Positions 49,501-58,781 of a DNA stretch of 64,000 nucleotides are shown piece after piece. The position numbers and the translations under genes were made by a program. Source of the stretch: an uncultured Anaerolineales bacterium (lineage in GTDB: Bacteria; Chloroflexota; Anaerolineae; Anaerolineales; UBA6663); assembly GCA_937952305.1 (NCBI GenBank), contig CALFZO010000108.1:33980-97979 (forward strand). Reading direction: 5' to 3'. Each line of letters opens with the position of its first letter. Position 1 is the first letter of the stretch. The notes beneath the pieces were generated by a model, which saw nothing but the letters and a program-made list of their open reading frames with translations, searched no databases and was not told the DNA's origin.

Positions 49501-50082
49501 ATGCCCGGTCTTGCCCTTTCCGAACAACGCCGGCTGCTGCAGATCGCGCGCGAGGCCATCGCCGCGGCGGCGGCCGGCCAAACGGCGCCGGCCCTCCAAC
49601 CCGATACTTTGCCGCCCGCGCTGCTGCGCCCGGCCGCCAGCTTCGTGACGCTGCGGCACGGCGGCGATCTGCGCGGCTGTATCGGCGGCCTGGAGGCGCG
49701 CTGGCCTTTGTATGAAGACGTGCGCCGGCACGCCGTCCAGGCCGCCACCCAGGACTATCGCTTTGAAGCCGTGACCGCCGCCGAGGTGCCGGCCCTGTCG
49801 GTGGAGGTCTCGGTGCTGACCGAACCGCAGCCGCTGGAGTACGCGCGGCCGGAGGATCTGCCGCGGCAGCTGCGCCCGCTGGTGGACGGCGTGACCCTGG
49901 CGTTGAGCCATCACCGGGCTACTTTTCTGCCGCAAGTCTGGGAACGCGTGCCGGATCCCGAGCAGTTCCTGTCGATGTTGTGTGAGAAGATGGGCCTGCC
50001 GCCCGAGACTTGGCGGCGCACGCCTCTGACCGTCAGTGTTTACCAGGTCGAAAAATTCACCGAGCCCGAAGCCAAAGAATAG
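49501..50082 (+). CDS. amrA: AMMECR1-domain protein (AmmeMemoRadiSam system protein A)
   Basis: A 193-residue protein with the AMMECR1 hallmark LRGCIGGLE, then ATQDYRFEAVTAAEV and the C-terminal LPPETWRR. Often encoded with a Memo-like protein and a radical SAM protein; neither partner is in this window. The biochemical role of the family is not settled. The leaderless promoter fixes the start. Confidence 0.9.
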   Translation: MPGLALSEQRRLLQIAREAIAAAAAGQTAPALQPDTLPPALLRPAASFVTLRHGGDLRGCIGGLEARWPLYEDVRRHAVQAATQDYRFEAVTAAEVPALSVEVSVLTEPQPLEYARPEDLPRQLRPLVDGVTLALSHHRATFLPQVWERVPDPEQFLSMLCEKMGLPPETWRRTPLTVSVYQVEKFTEPEAKE

Positions 50083-50148
50083 GAATAATGCTCAGCCACA
50101 CTGCCTCCGGCGGGGTGGTGCCCGGTGGCTTGAGCATTGGCCTTTTGG

Positions 50149-51417
50149 ATGCGCGAACCCATCCCCCAAGTTACCCCCTTCCTGCGCCTGGGCGGGCGCG
50201 AGTGGTATCTGCCCGCCGCGCTGCGCGCCTTCAGCCACCGCAACTATCGCCTGTACTGGTTCGGCCAGTTGATCTCGCTGACCGGTACCTGGATGCAGTC
50301 GACGGCCCAGCAATGGCTCGTCTACCGTCTGACCGGCTCGCCGCTCGCGCTCGGCACCGTGATGTTCATGGGCTCGCTGCCGGCCATGCTGTTCTCGCTC
50401 TTCGCGGGCGTGCTCGTGGACCGCGCCGACAAACGCCGTCTCCTGGTGGGCCTGCAGACGGCGATGATGATTCTGGCGCTGGTGCTGGCGGCGCTGACGT
50501 TCACGGGCGTCGTGGAGTACTGGCACTTGCTGGTCCTGGCGGCGCTGCTCGGCCTGGTCAACACGCTGGATATGCCGACGCGCCAGGCCTTCACCGTGGA
50601 GATGGTGGGCAAAGAAGATTTGATGAACGCCATCGCCTTGAACTCGTCGATGTTCAACGGCGCGCGCCTGATCGGGCCGGCGGTGGCGGGCCTGCTGGTG
50701 GCCGCCATCGGCGAGGCGCCGGCCTTCCTGTTCAACGGGCTGAGTTACCTGGCCGTGATCGCGGGCCTGCTGCTGATGCGCCTGCCGCCGTTCGAGCCCA
50801 AGCCCGGCCGGCTGCGCCCGCTGGCCGATCTGAAGGAAGGCCTGGGCTACCTGGTCGGCGACCGGGGGACGCTGGCCCTGGTGCTGGTGGCGGCCGTGCC
50901 CAGCGTCTTCGGCTTCCCGGCGACGACGCTGCTGCCCGTGATCGCGCGGGATGTGCTCGGGTTGGGCGCCGACGGCTTCGGCGGCCTGCTTTCCGCCATC
51001 GGGCTGGGCGCCTTGATCGGCGCGATCTCGTTGGCCGCTCTGGGTCATTACCGGGCCAAGGGCCGGCTGCTGACGGCGGCGACCTTCGTCTACTCGATGG
51101 CGCTGGCCGGCGCCGCGTTCTCGCGCGTCTTGCCGGTGACCCTGGCGGCCCTGGCGCTGGCGGGCTGGGGTATGATCACGCAGTTGGCCACCACCAACAC
51201 GCTGGTTCAGCTGCACGTGCCGGACGCACTGCGCGGCCGGGTGATGAGCGCTTACCTGTGGGCCGTGGTGGGTCTGGCGCCGCTTGGTTCGCTGATCTTC
51301 GGGTCATTGGCCGAGGCCTGGGGGGCGCCGACGGCCCTGCTCACCGGCGCCTGCGCTTGCCTGGCCAGCGCGGCCGTGGCGCTGGTAGCCTTTCCGCAGG
51401 TGCGCCGGATGGAGTGA
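50149..51417 (+). CDS. MFS transporter (MFS_3/enterobactin exporter-like)
   Basis: A 422-residue integral membrane protein with about 12 helices. FSHRNYRLYWFGQLISLTGTWMQ starts the first helix (here FSHRNYRLYWFGQ and SLTGTWMQ), and GVLVDRADKRRLL is the loop 2-3 signature. DMPTRQAFTVEMV is typical of the MFS_3 group of effluxers. I use the ATG at 50149; a TTG at 50137 would add four residues. Substrate unknown. Confidence 0.9.
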   Translation: MREPIPQVTPFLRLGGREWYLPAALRAFSHRNYRLYWFGQLISLTGTWMQSTAQQWLVYRLTGSPLALGTVMFMGSLPAMLFSLFAGVLVDRADKRRLLVGLQTAMMILALVLAALTFTGVVEYWHLLVLAALLGLVNTLDMPTRQAFTVEMVGKEDLMNAIALNSSMFNGARLIGPAVAGLLVAAIGEAPAFLFNGLSYLAVIAGLLLMRLPPFEPKPGRLRPLADLKEGLGYLVGDRGTLALVLVAAVPSVFGFPATTLLPVIARDVLGLGADGFGGLLSAIGLGALIGAISLAALGHYRAKGRLLTAATFVYSMALAGAAFSRVLPVTLAALALAGWGMITQLATTNTLVQLHVPDALRGRVMSAYLWAVVGLAPLGSLIFGSLAEAWGAPTALLTGACACLASAAVALVAFPQVRRME

Positions 51418-51469
51418 GCCGGCCGCAACCGCAGGGCCGGCCGCCGCGTAGAGATGACGGAGGCCAACG

Positions 51470-51886
51470 ATGGGTCGACGACGACGTTATTCGCAGCTGG
51501 GGTCGCGCGGCCAGGACGTGCAAAGCGCCATCTGGCTGATCGGGCTGGGCATCTTGTTCCTGACGGGCAAGTGGTGGCCCGGCATCCTGATCCTGATCGG
51601 GGTCAGCATGGTGGTGGGCACGTTGGCCCGCGGCTGGTCCGTGATCGACACGCCGCCGGCGCCGCCACCCGCACCGCCGTCCTTCTCAACACCTCCTGTT
51701 ATGACGGCGCCACCCGTCTTCTCCACCGCGCCGGTCGAGACTCCGCCGTCGCCGCCGGCGCCGCGCGCGGCGCGTTTGCCCGACCTCTGCCCAAACTGCG
51801 GCGCGCCGCCGCGCACCCTGGCCCAACGCGGCGGGGACCCGGCGCTGTGCCCGTACTGTGGTGCGCTGATCGGTAAGCTGGAGTAG
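51470..51886 (+). CDS. Small membrane protein with C-terminal zinc ribbon
   Basis: A 138-residue protein. A basic N-terminus precedes two short hydrophobic stretches (about 19-52) that include GKWWPGILILIGVSMVVG, like a LiaF-type TM segment. A Pro-rich linker (about 62-100) leads to a zinc ribbon CPNCG and CPYCG at the C-terminus. No function can be assigned. GGAGG lies 7 nt before the ATG. Confidence 0.75.
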   Translation: MGRRRRYSQLGSRGQDVQSAIWLIGLGILFLTGKWWPGILILIGVSMVVGTLARGWSVIDTPPAPPPAPPSFSTPPVMTAPPVFSTAPVETPPSPPAPRAARLPDLCPNCGAPPRTLAQRGGDPALCPYCGALIGKLE

Positions 51887-51904
51887 AGCCGGAGAAGCCG
51901 CCGG

Positions 51905-54304
51905 TTAAGCGGCCTGGTCGTCGATGAACTGCGGCGCCGGGTCGGTCACGGTGACGACGTGGCCGGACGGGAAGGCCACGGTCGTTTGGGCGCCGACGCG
52001 CGTCACGGCCAAGCCCTTCCAGCGCACCGTCACGGGCCAGGGGAAGGGGTTGTGGCCCTCGAGGTGGACGCGCCGTGGCGAGACCGGACGCACCCCCAGG
52101 ACGCGCAGGAACAGGTGCACGGGCGCCACCCCCCACAGGTAATCCCGGTCCCCCAGACCTTCCAGTTTGTCCGCGTTATAGGCTTCGCGGAAGCATTTCT
52201 CGTGCCGCAAAGTGTGGAGCATGGCCGTCATCAGCCGCTGCACCAGTTCGGCGGCCTCGGCCCGGTAGCCGTACTCCACCAAGCCCTCGCCCAGCATCGT
52301 GTTCCACATCAGCCACACGCCGCCGGAGCCCTCGCGGTTGTCCGGCCGATAGGCCGGGTCCTGGGCCGAGCAGTTGGGGATGCCATACGGCCGCCAGTAG
52401 CGCTCCGGGTCTAGCAGCGTGCGCCGCACCAGGGCCTCGGCCCGCGCCGGGGCGGGGGCGCCGGACCACAGCGGCAGCAGCAGCGTCTGATCCTGGCGCG
52501 TGGTGTCCACGACGGCCACCGTCACCTGAAAATCCGCGCTGAGGCCGCTGACTTCTACGCGTTCCAGTTCCGCGTAGACCTTGTCGCTCACGGCGGTTCC
52601 CACGCCGAAGTACCACTGGACGTGTGAGCGCTTGAGCGTCTCCACGCGGTGCCGGCCGCGCCGGCCGCGCCCGCTCAGAGTGATGAGCATGTCCGGGCGC
52701 GCGTCGCGTGGGCCGACGGCCTTCACCAGCAAGCGCGCCGAGGGCGCAAACCGCCGGTTCACGTCCACCGCCAGATCGCCGTGCCCCTCGGCCAGCACCT
52801 CGCCGCGCGTCACCTCGTGCGTATCGCGGTCCACGTAATGATAGCTGGCCGTCTCGTCCCGCCACATCTGCTCCAGCGCAGATTGCAGCAGCACCGCGCG
52901 CTGCCCCAGCGCCGGGTCGGCCGGCAGGCCCAGCTCCTGCGTCATCCGCTGGAGCGTCTGGCACTCGCGGAACAGATAGGCCGTCAGGTCCGGCGCCTCG
53001 GCGGCGGTGATGTCCGCGCCCTGCGCCCAGGGCTGCCAGCGCACGAACGACGGGTTGTCGTCGAACGCGGACTGGATCGTGTGCGACCATTCCGGCACGC
53101 CGTCGCCGTCGCGGTCGTGCCGCGTCGAGAACCAGACGTCCAGGAAACGCCGCAGGCCGGGGTAGACCTCGGCCAGGAAGGCCCGATCGTCGGTGTATTC
53201 GTACAGGCTCCAGCTGATGGCGGCCAGCAGCGGCAGGCACAGCGCCTTGTTGCGCTGCCCGCCCAGCCCGGGCTTCCAGTCGATGAAACCCTTGTCGTCC
53301 TGTACGGCCAGCCAGTTGCGGATCACGCCTTTGGCCAGGTCCGGGGCCGCGCTCACGATCTGCGGCAGGTTCACGTAGGCCTCGGTCGCCACCTGGCCGT
53401 CCCACTGCCAGGTGTGGTCACTGCCGTCGCCTTTGCGCGAGAAACCGCGGTCCGGGCCGCGCGTGAAGATGAACGACGGGAAGGGCAGATGCGGGGTCGG
53501 GCCGACGTAGCTGCGCAAGGCCACCGTCTGCGCGAAGGCGAAGGCGGCGTCCCAGTCCTTGTCGCCGGTCTCGAGGTCGAGCAGGCCGGCATTGAGAAGC
53601 TCGATGCGCGCGAACTCGCCCTCCCACTCGCGCGCAAAGACCGAGCGGATCAGGGACAGGCTTTCCGCCACGGACGGCCGCGCGGCCTGCGCCCAGCGCA
53701 CGAAGACGGGCGTGTTGGCGGGCAGGTCCACGGTGCGCGTCAGCTCCAGGAACGGGGCCGCGTCGGTGCGGGTGTCGCCCTCCACCGCCACCAGAATGTC
53801 CAGGTTGCCGCTGTGGCCGGCCAGCACCGCCAGTTCCTCCAGGTGCGTGGGGCTGAGCGCCTTGGGATTCTCCAGCGGCTTGAGGGTGGCGGCCAGCGAG
53901 AAGCGCACCTGGCGCGTCCGGCCCTCTGGGTCGTGGTTGACGAACGTCAACTGCCCGGCGACAGAGTGCGAGTCCGGCGCCCAATAGTGGGCGGTGACGG
54001 CGATGGCCGGCAGCGGCTCAAACGTGATGCGCAGGTAGTTGGGGTAAAACGCCCGCACCGCCGGTGTGAAGACGAAGTCGGCGGGATTGTGAACAGAGTG
54101 ATCGCCTTCGCCGAAGGTCGGGAAGAGGCGCATTTCGCGGGCGCGCAGGCCGTAGGTGGTCCGCAGGGCCACGGCTGCCGGCTCGCCGCCGGCCAGGCTC
54201 AACTCCCAGATATGATCGTCGGCGTAGTCAGTGGGGACGAGACGAGCATCGGCGGCCAGACGCAAGGCCAGGGGGTCATCCTGGGTGAGATACCAGTCCC
54301 GCAT
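51905..54304 (-). CDS. GH63-like (alpha/alpha)6 glycosidase or glycogen debranching-like enzyme
   Basis: A 799-residue cytoplasmic protein. The N-terminal 270 residues are a beta-rich domain. The C-terminal part (about 290-700) has the alpha/alpha toroid motifs of GH63 and related families: HTWQWDGQVATEAY, DGDGVPEWSHTIQSAFDD, and NREGSGGVWLMWNTM. Acidic residues at WQWDGQ and VPEW are candidate catalytic ones. It may trim or debranch alpha-glucans or related sugars. The start lies 7 nt after a minus-strand TACAAT, so the mRNA is probably leaderless. Confidence 0.72.
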   Translation of the reverse strand: MRDWYLTQDDPLALRLAADARLVPTDYADDHIWELSLAGGEPAAVALRTTYGLRAREMRLFPTFGEGDHSVHNPADFVFTPAVRAFYPNYLRITFEPLPAIAVTAHYWAPDSHSVAGQLTFVNHDPEGRTRQVRFSLAATLKPLENPKALSPTHLEELAVLAGHSGNLDILVAVEGDTRTDAAPFLELTRTVDLPANTPVFVRWAQAARPSVAESLSLIRSVFAREWEGEFARIELLNAGLLDLETGDKDWDAAFAFAQTVALRSYVGPTPHLPFPSFIFTRGPDRGFSRKGDGSDHTWQWDGQVATEAYVNLPQIVSAAPDLAKGVIRNWLAVQDDKGFIDWKPGLGGQRNKALCLPLLAAISWSLYEYTDDRAFLAEVYPGLRRFLDVWFSTRHDRDGDGVPEWSHTIQSAFDDNPSFVRWQPWAQGADITAAEAPDLTAYLFRECQTLQRMTQELGLPADPALGQRAVLLQSALEQMWRDETASYHYVDRDTHEVTRGEVLAEGHGDLAVDVNRRFAPSARLLVKAVGPRDARPDMLITLSGRGRRGRHRVETLKRSHVQWYFGVGTAVSDKVYAELERVEVSGLSADFQVTVAVVDTTRQDQTLLLPLWSGAPAPARAEALVRRTLLDPERYWRPYGIPNCSAQDPAYRPDNREGSGGVWLMWNTMLGEGLVEYGYRAEAAELVQRLMTAMLHTLRHEKCFREAYNADKLEGLGDRDYLWGVAPVHLFLRVLGVRPVSPRRVHLEGHNPFPWPVTVRWKGLAVTRVGAQTTVAFPSGHVVTVTDPAPQFIDDQAA

Positions 54305-54311
54305 GGCGGGG

Positions 54312-54317
54312 ATTGTA
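54312..54317 (-). promoter_or_regulatory. -10 box of a leaderless promoter for the glycosidase gene
   Basis: On the minus strand TGCTACAAT, the same extended -10 as at the PHP gene, ends 7 nt before the ATG at 54304. No clear -35. Confidence 0.55.
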
Positions 54318-54350
54318 GCACGCCGCCCCTGCGCGCGCTGTGCCTGGTCG

Positions 54351-55454
54351 TCACGGCTGCGGGCCCGTCCACGGGCGCCAGCCGGACCCCCACGGGCGCA
54401 GCTCGTAGACCACGCCCTCCGGCCCGGTGATGAAGCAGGTGACGTAGCGTGCGGCTGAGTCGCACTGGACCTGGGCACCCGGCACGCTGAACTCGTCGGC
54501 CAGCGCCCAGCCGATCCGGTCACGCACGCGCGTGTCCGCCAGGGCCTGTTCATCGCGCCAGGCCAGCCCGAAGCCGCGCACAGGCTGGACGCGCCCGGCC
54601 GGCGGCACCAGGGCCGGATCGCTCTCCGGCATCCCGGCAAACCACTGGTTGGCGCGGATCTCGTAGGAGGTGCCGTGCTGCGGGCCGTACAAAATGTAGA
54701 TGCGGTCGTCCACCTGGGTCCACAGCATCAGGCCGCGCTCGAAATACTGGGCCTGCATCACCGTGGCCTGGGCGGCCGTCTGTGGACAACCGGCCGGCGG
54801 GTTCGGGAAGAACCAGACGTCCGGGCAGCGCACGGCCACCGCCGCGTTGGCGGCCACGCTGGCCGCGCCGGTGGTGGCGTACAGGACGAACTGCACGGGC
54901 GAGCGCTGCGAGGCGGGCGCGTTAACGGTCAGCGTGCCCGCCGGGCCGACCGCATACGACTCGCTGAAGCGGCCGTCGGCGGCGATCCGCCAGAGCGTCA
55001 CCTGCTCGCCGCGCGCCTCCCAGCTCAGCGTGATCGCGCCGCCAGGATCGATCTCGGCCGGCGAGGCCGTGAAGTTGAGGACGACTGGGGCTTGGCCGAC
55101 CGGCGTGGCGCTGGCCGGCAGCGGGCTGACAACGGGGAATGTGACCGTCGCCGCAGCCGGCGTCGCAGTGGGCGCCAGCGTCGGGCCGGCGGTGTCAGCG
55201 GGCGGGGCCGGCGTAACCTCCGTCGAGGCGGCCGGGGCCGGGCTGGCCGAGGTTGACGGGATCGGCGTCGCCGCCGGGGCCCGCGCCGTCAACGCCAACT
55301 GGGTGCCCAGCACCGCCGCCGTCGCGCGCAGAGCCAGGTCGGCCGCCGTAACCGTAAGCGCGGCGGGGTCGGGCGTAGCGGTCGGCGCCGGCGTTGAGGC
55401 CACACAGCCGACGGTCAAGAGCAGACTGAGCAGCGCGGTCCAACGCGAAAACAC
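54351..55454 (-). CDS. Lipoprotein with Ig-like domain
   Basis: A 367-residue lipoprotein of unknown role. Lipobox LLLTVGC (Cys17), then a long Thr/Pro/Ala-rich region (about 18-120). Residues about 122-210 look like an Ig-like domain (LNFTASPAEIDPGGAITLSWEA). The C-terminal part has two Cys (CPDVWFFPNPPAGC) and a Trp/Tyr-rich globular domain. GTG start with AGGAGG 8 nt upstream. Confidence 0.7.
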   Translation of the reverse strand: MFSRWTALLSLLLTVGCVASTPAPTATPDPAALTVTAADLALRATAAVLGTQLALTARAPAATPIPSTSASPAPAASTEVTPAPPADTAGPTLAPTATPAAATVTFPVVSPLPASATPVGQAPVVLNFTASPAEIDPGGAITLSWEARGEQVTLWRIAADGRFSESYAVGPAGTLTVNAPASQRSPVQFVLYATTGAASVAANAAVAVRCPDVWFFPNPPAGCPQTAAQATVMQAQYFERGLMLWTQVDDRIYILYGPQHGTSYEIRANQWFAGMPESDPALVPPAGRVQPVRGFGLAWRDEQALADTRVRDRIGWALADEFSVPGAQVQCDSAARYVTCFITGPEGVVYELRPWGSGWRPWTGPQP

Positions 55455-55535
55455 AGGTCCAGCCTCCTGTTCCTGTGCCTGGGACGCGCGCCGGGCCTGA
55501 GAGGTTCCACCGGCCGGCGGCTTGGCCGCGTCGAT

Positions 55536-56765
55536 TCATCGACTGCGCAGGCTTTGGACCCGTGCCAGCCCGAGCACCAGGACCAGCAGCGCCGCCAGCA
55601 ACAGGGCGCAGAAAGCATAGACGCCGGTCAGGCCGAGGCTGGGCAGTCCGGCGTACGCCAGCGGCGGGGCGAGCGCGCTCCCCAGGTCGCCGACGGTGTG
55701 CATCCAGCCGAGCGCGCGGCCGCGCTGCGCCTCGCCGGTCGCGTCGCCGAGCAAGGCTGTGGCCAAGCCCTGGTTGCTGCCGCCGGCGATGGCGCTGAGC
55801 GGGACCGCCAGCAGGATCAGGGCCGGCTGGCCGAGGGCGAGCAGCGCCAGGCCGAGGATGCCCGGCAAGAGGCCGGCCGCCACCAGCCGCCAGCGATTGC
55901 CCAGCCGATCGGACCAGCCGCCCAGCAGAGGCGCGGCCGCCATGCTGAAGAGCGTGCTCAAGCCGAGCAGGGACCCGCTGACTGTGGCCACCGGCAGGAC
56001 AAGCCCGCCAAGCGGCACCGGGCCGACCCGCTGCTGGACCAGCAGCGCCAGCGTGGACGACAGGACGCCGGCCAGCACGAAGCGGTTGACACCGTACAGG
56101 AGCATGGCTGCCCAGGCCGTAGCGCGCAGGGGCGCGCCAGCGGCCGACGGCACGCTGGGTGTCGGCGCGGCGGGCCGCGGCGTGCCCGGCCGCGTCTCCG
56201 GCAGCAACACGCCGGCCGCCAGGGCGCCAAACCCGGTGATGACCGCGGCCACGCCCAGCGCCGGATGAAAGCCCAGGGTGTCGGTGAGCAGGCCGCCCAG
56301 CGGCGCGGCCAAAGTGGTGCCGAGGTAAAAGCAGAGCTGGTACAGGCCGATCAGGCGGCCGCGCGCCTCTGGGGCGGCCACATCCAGGATGAGCGTGTTG
56401 CCGCCGACCCAGATGCCGGACCAGGCCAGGCCCCACAACAGGCGCGCGCCCAGCAGCGGCCAGAAACCTGTGGTCAGGGCGTAGACGGCAGTGGAGGCCG
56501 CGCCGAGGAGGAGGGCCGGGACGAACAGCCGGCGGCGCGGCCAGCGGTCATAGGCCTGCCCGGCCCAGGCGTTGGTCAGCAGGCGCACCCAGCGGTTGGC
56601 GCTGAGCAGCAGGCCGACGGAGGCCAGGGCCACGCCGGCCTCAGCCGTGTGCGTCGGCAGGACCGCGTACAGGGCGGCGTCGCCCATCAGCGACAGCGCC
56701 GTGCCGAGGCCGGCCGCCAGCAGCACGCGCCGCGCCAGCGCCGAGGGCGGAAGCGGCGGGCTCAT
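55536..56765 (-). CDS. MFS transporter
   Basis: A 409-residue membrane protein with about 12 helices in two halves. The loop 2-3 region is NAWAGQAYDRWPRRRLF, and helix 4-5 has LWGLAWSGIWVGGNTLIL and GRLIGLYQ, typical of drug-efflux-like MFS members. The substrate is unknown. It lies on the minus strand between an Ig-like lipoprotein gene and an S9 peptidase gene. Confidence 0.88.
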   Translation of the reverse strand: MSPPLPPSALARRVLLAAGLGTALSLMGDAALYAVLPTHTAEAGVALASVGLLLSANRWVRLLTNAWAGQAYDRWPRRRLFVPALLLGAASTAVYALTTGFWPLLGARLLWGLAWSGIWVGGNTLILDVAAPEARGRLIGLYQLCFYLGTTLAAPLGGLLTDTLGFHPALGVAAVITGFGALAAGVLLPETRPGTPRPAAPTPSVPSAAGAPLRATAWAAMLLYGVNRFVLAGVLSSTLALLVQQRVGPVPLGGLVLPVATVSGSLLGLSTLFSMAAAPLLGGWSDRLGNRWRLVAAGLLPGILGLALLALGQPALILLAVPLSAIAGGSNQGLATALLGDATGEAQRGRALGWMHTVGDLGSALAPPLAYAGLPSLGLTGVYAFCALLLAALLVLVLGLARVQSLRSR

Positions 56766-56841
56766 CGGCCGGCCGGTGGCGCAGCCCGCGGGCGCCGATC
56801 GGGCCGCTTTCCGCGCGCGTCTTGAACTTGAGAGGGGGTGG

Positions 56842-58530
56842 TCATTCGTACCGCTTCAGAAAGCCCAGCATGGCGGCATGGAGGTCGTCGCGGTGACGCC
56901 ACAGGCCATGCGTGTCGTCTGGGTAGACGATCAGCGCGCACTCGCCCCCGTGGCTCACGATGTCGGCCTGGATCGATTGCAGCTCCTCCGTCGTCGCCGT
57001 CGTGTCCAGGGCGCCGTGCAGGATGAGCAGCGGGCCGCGCATGCGGCTGGCCTGTGCCAGAGGCGACCGCTCGACCCTGGCCAGGGCCAACTGCTCGGCC
57101 TCAACTGGGAAGGCACGCTGCTGGTGTAAGCTCAGGCGATGCAGCCCGCTGAGTGTCCACATGGCGATGCCGCCGGCAAAAGGGTGGTCTGCCTGCGCCA
57201 AGGCCAACAGCGTCAGAAAGCCGCCGTAGGAGTAGCCGGCCACAAGCAGCGGCCGCCCTGCGCCGGTCCGCTTTTGCCAGTCGCGGCCGGCGGCGACGAC
57301 GTCCCAGACATCGGCCCGGCCGTATTCCCCCCGGTTGGCTGCCTGGTGCTCCGGGCCATGCCCGCTGCTGCCGCGATAGGCGGCACAGACAAACTCAACG
57401 CCTTCCGCCAACAGACGCAGCATGACCGGATCGTCCGGGTCAATGGCCTCCCCCGGCCCGCCGTGCACGAACAGGATCGCCGGCGCGCGGGGCTTGGGAG
57501 GGATGAAGCGCTGCACCGGGATGGGCCGCCCGTCCTGAGATGCCACCTCGTAGGCTTCGTGGGTGAAAGCCGGCCGGACCGGCGGACTAGATTCCAGGAC
57601 GGGCGCGCACTCGCCGCCGATGTCCCAGCAGTACAGACAGGCGTTGCTCCCCAGGAAATACAGGGTCGTCGCCCGCGCGCCAAAACCGATCTGCGGACCG
57701 GTGGAAGAATGGCCCACTACCGACCGGGAAGCCAGCGCCAGCCTGTGGAGGAGAGTCCCCTCCGGGTAGGCGAACCACAGCAACTCGTCGGCGTCGACAC
57801 ACAGGATGCGGTCGCCGTGCGGTGAAAAGACGCCGCTCTGCAGTTTCTCGGATTCATAGCTCCAGACGCTGGCCCCATCCTGGAGCCGGATGACTCTCAC
57901 TTGAGTTCGAGTGGGGTGAGCCACCGTGAGCAGCAGCGAGGCCGAATCAGGGCTCCAGCAATGGCGGCCGACCCGGCTGTTGCCGTCCGAGGTGTTCGGC
58001 ACCGGGAAACACCGGCCGGATTGCACTTCGGCCACATAGATCCGGGTCGGGAGTTCGGGTTCGTCCAAAAACTGCCGCTGAAACGCCACGCGTTCCCCGG
58101 ACGGCGACCATTGCGGAAAGCGGTCCACGGTTCCGGTCTCGTGCGTCAATTGAAGGGTGTGGCCAGTGTCCAGCGCGAGGCTGTAGATCTTCGGCGGCCG
58201 GTTGTTGGCCTTGGCGTAGGCCGAGAACACCAGGCGGCTGCCATCGGCCGCCCATTGGCAAAACCCGGCCTGGAGGGCGGGGTCGGCGAAGATCAGTTGC
58301 GGAGCCGCCGCCCCAAGGCGGTAAAGATAGAGCCGGCCATCGTTGCTGCCGAAGGCCAGCGAGGCGCCATCGGGCGACCAGACCGCGGCCAGCGGCAGAT
58401 AATCGGCCGCGATTTCACCGAGCGCGCGGCCCGCCAGCGTGCGCAGTTCAATCCAGAGTCCCCCATCGGCATCGCGGTGCAACAAAGCCAGCCGCTCGGT
58501 TTCTCCATGCAGGGCGAAATGCATCAGCAT
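56842..58530 (-). CDS. S9-family prolyl oligopeptidase-like hydrolase
   Basis: A 562-residue serine peptidase. Residues 1-310 have beta-propeller features, with repeated WSPDGASLAF, WAADGSRLVF and WSPSGERVAF blades. The alpha/beta-hydrolase part has the nucleophile in AGYSYGGFLTLLAL, Asp in LHGALDTTATTEE and His in DDTHGLW. No signal peptide is seen. I use the ATG at 58530, which has GGAGGT 5 nt upstream, over the ATG at 58563. Confidence 0.9.
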   Translation of the reverse strand: MLMHFALHGETERLALLHRDADGGLWIELRTLAGRALGEIAADYLPLAAVWSPDGASLAFGSNDGRLYLYRLGAAAPQLIFADPALQAGFCQWAADGSRLVFSAYAKANNRPPKIYSLALDTGHTLQLTHETGTVDRFPQWSPSGERVAFQRQFLDEPELPTRIYVAEVQSGRCFPVPNTSDGNSRVGRHCWSPDSASLLLTVAHPTRTQVRVIRLQDGASVWSYESEKLQSGVFSPHGDRILCVDADELLWFAYPEGTLLHRLALASRSVVGHSSTGPQIGFGARATTLYFLGSNACLYCWDIGGECAPVLESSPPVRPAFTHEAYEVASQDGRPIPVQRFIPPKPRAPAILFVHGGPGEAIDPDDPVMLRLLAEGVEFVCAAYRGSSGHGPEHQAANRGEYGRADVWDVVAAGRDWQKRTGAGRPLLVAGYSYGGFLTLLALAQADHPFAGGIAMWTLSGLHRLSLHQQRAFPVEAEQLALARVERSPLAQASRMRGPLLILHGALDTTATTEELQSIQADIVSHGGECALIVYPDDTHGLWRHRDDLHAAMLGFLKRYE

Positions 58531-58781
58531 CGCGGACCTCCGGCGTTGCTCGAGGGAGGTCATTGTCCCACAGGCGGCCGGCCGGGCGGGCGGCGGGAAC
58601 CATCCGGCGCCGGCTGACGTTTTAGGTTCGCGGCGCTGAGGCCGCCTCCGTCTTCGGGCGGACTCGCGCCTGGGCCAGAAGGCCGGGGCGCTTTCTCAGA
58701 AAGCGTGTATTTTCGTACTGTCATTCTCTGACGGCCGGCCAGAAGTTGACCGGCCGCGGTATCTTTGGGAAAGGACTTGGA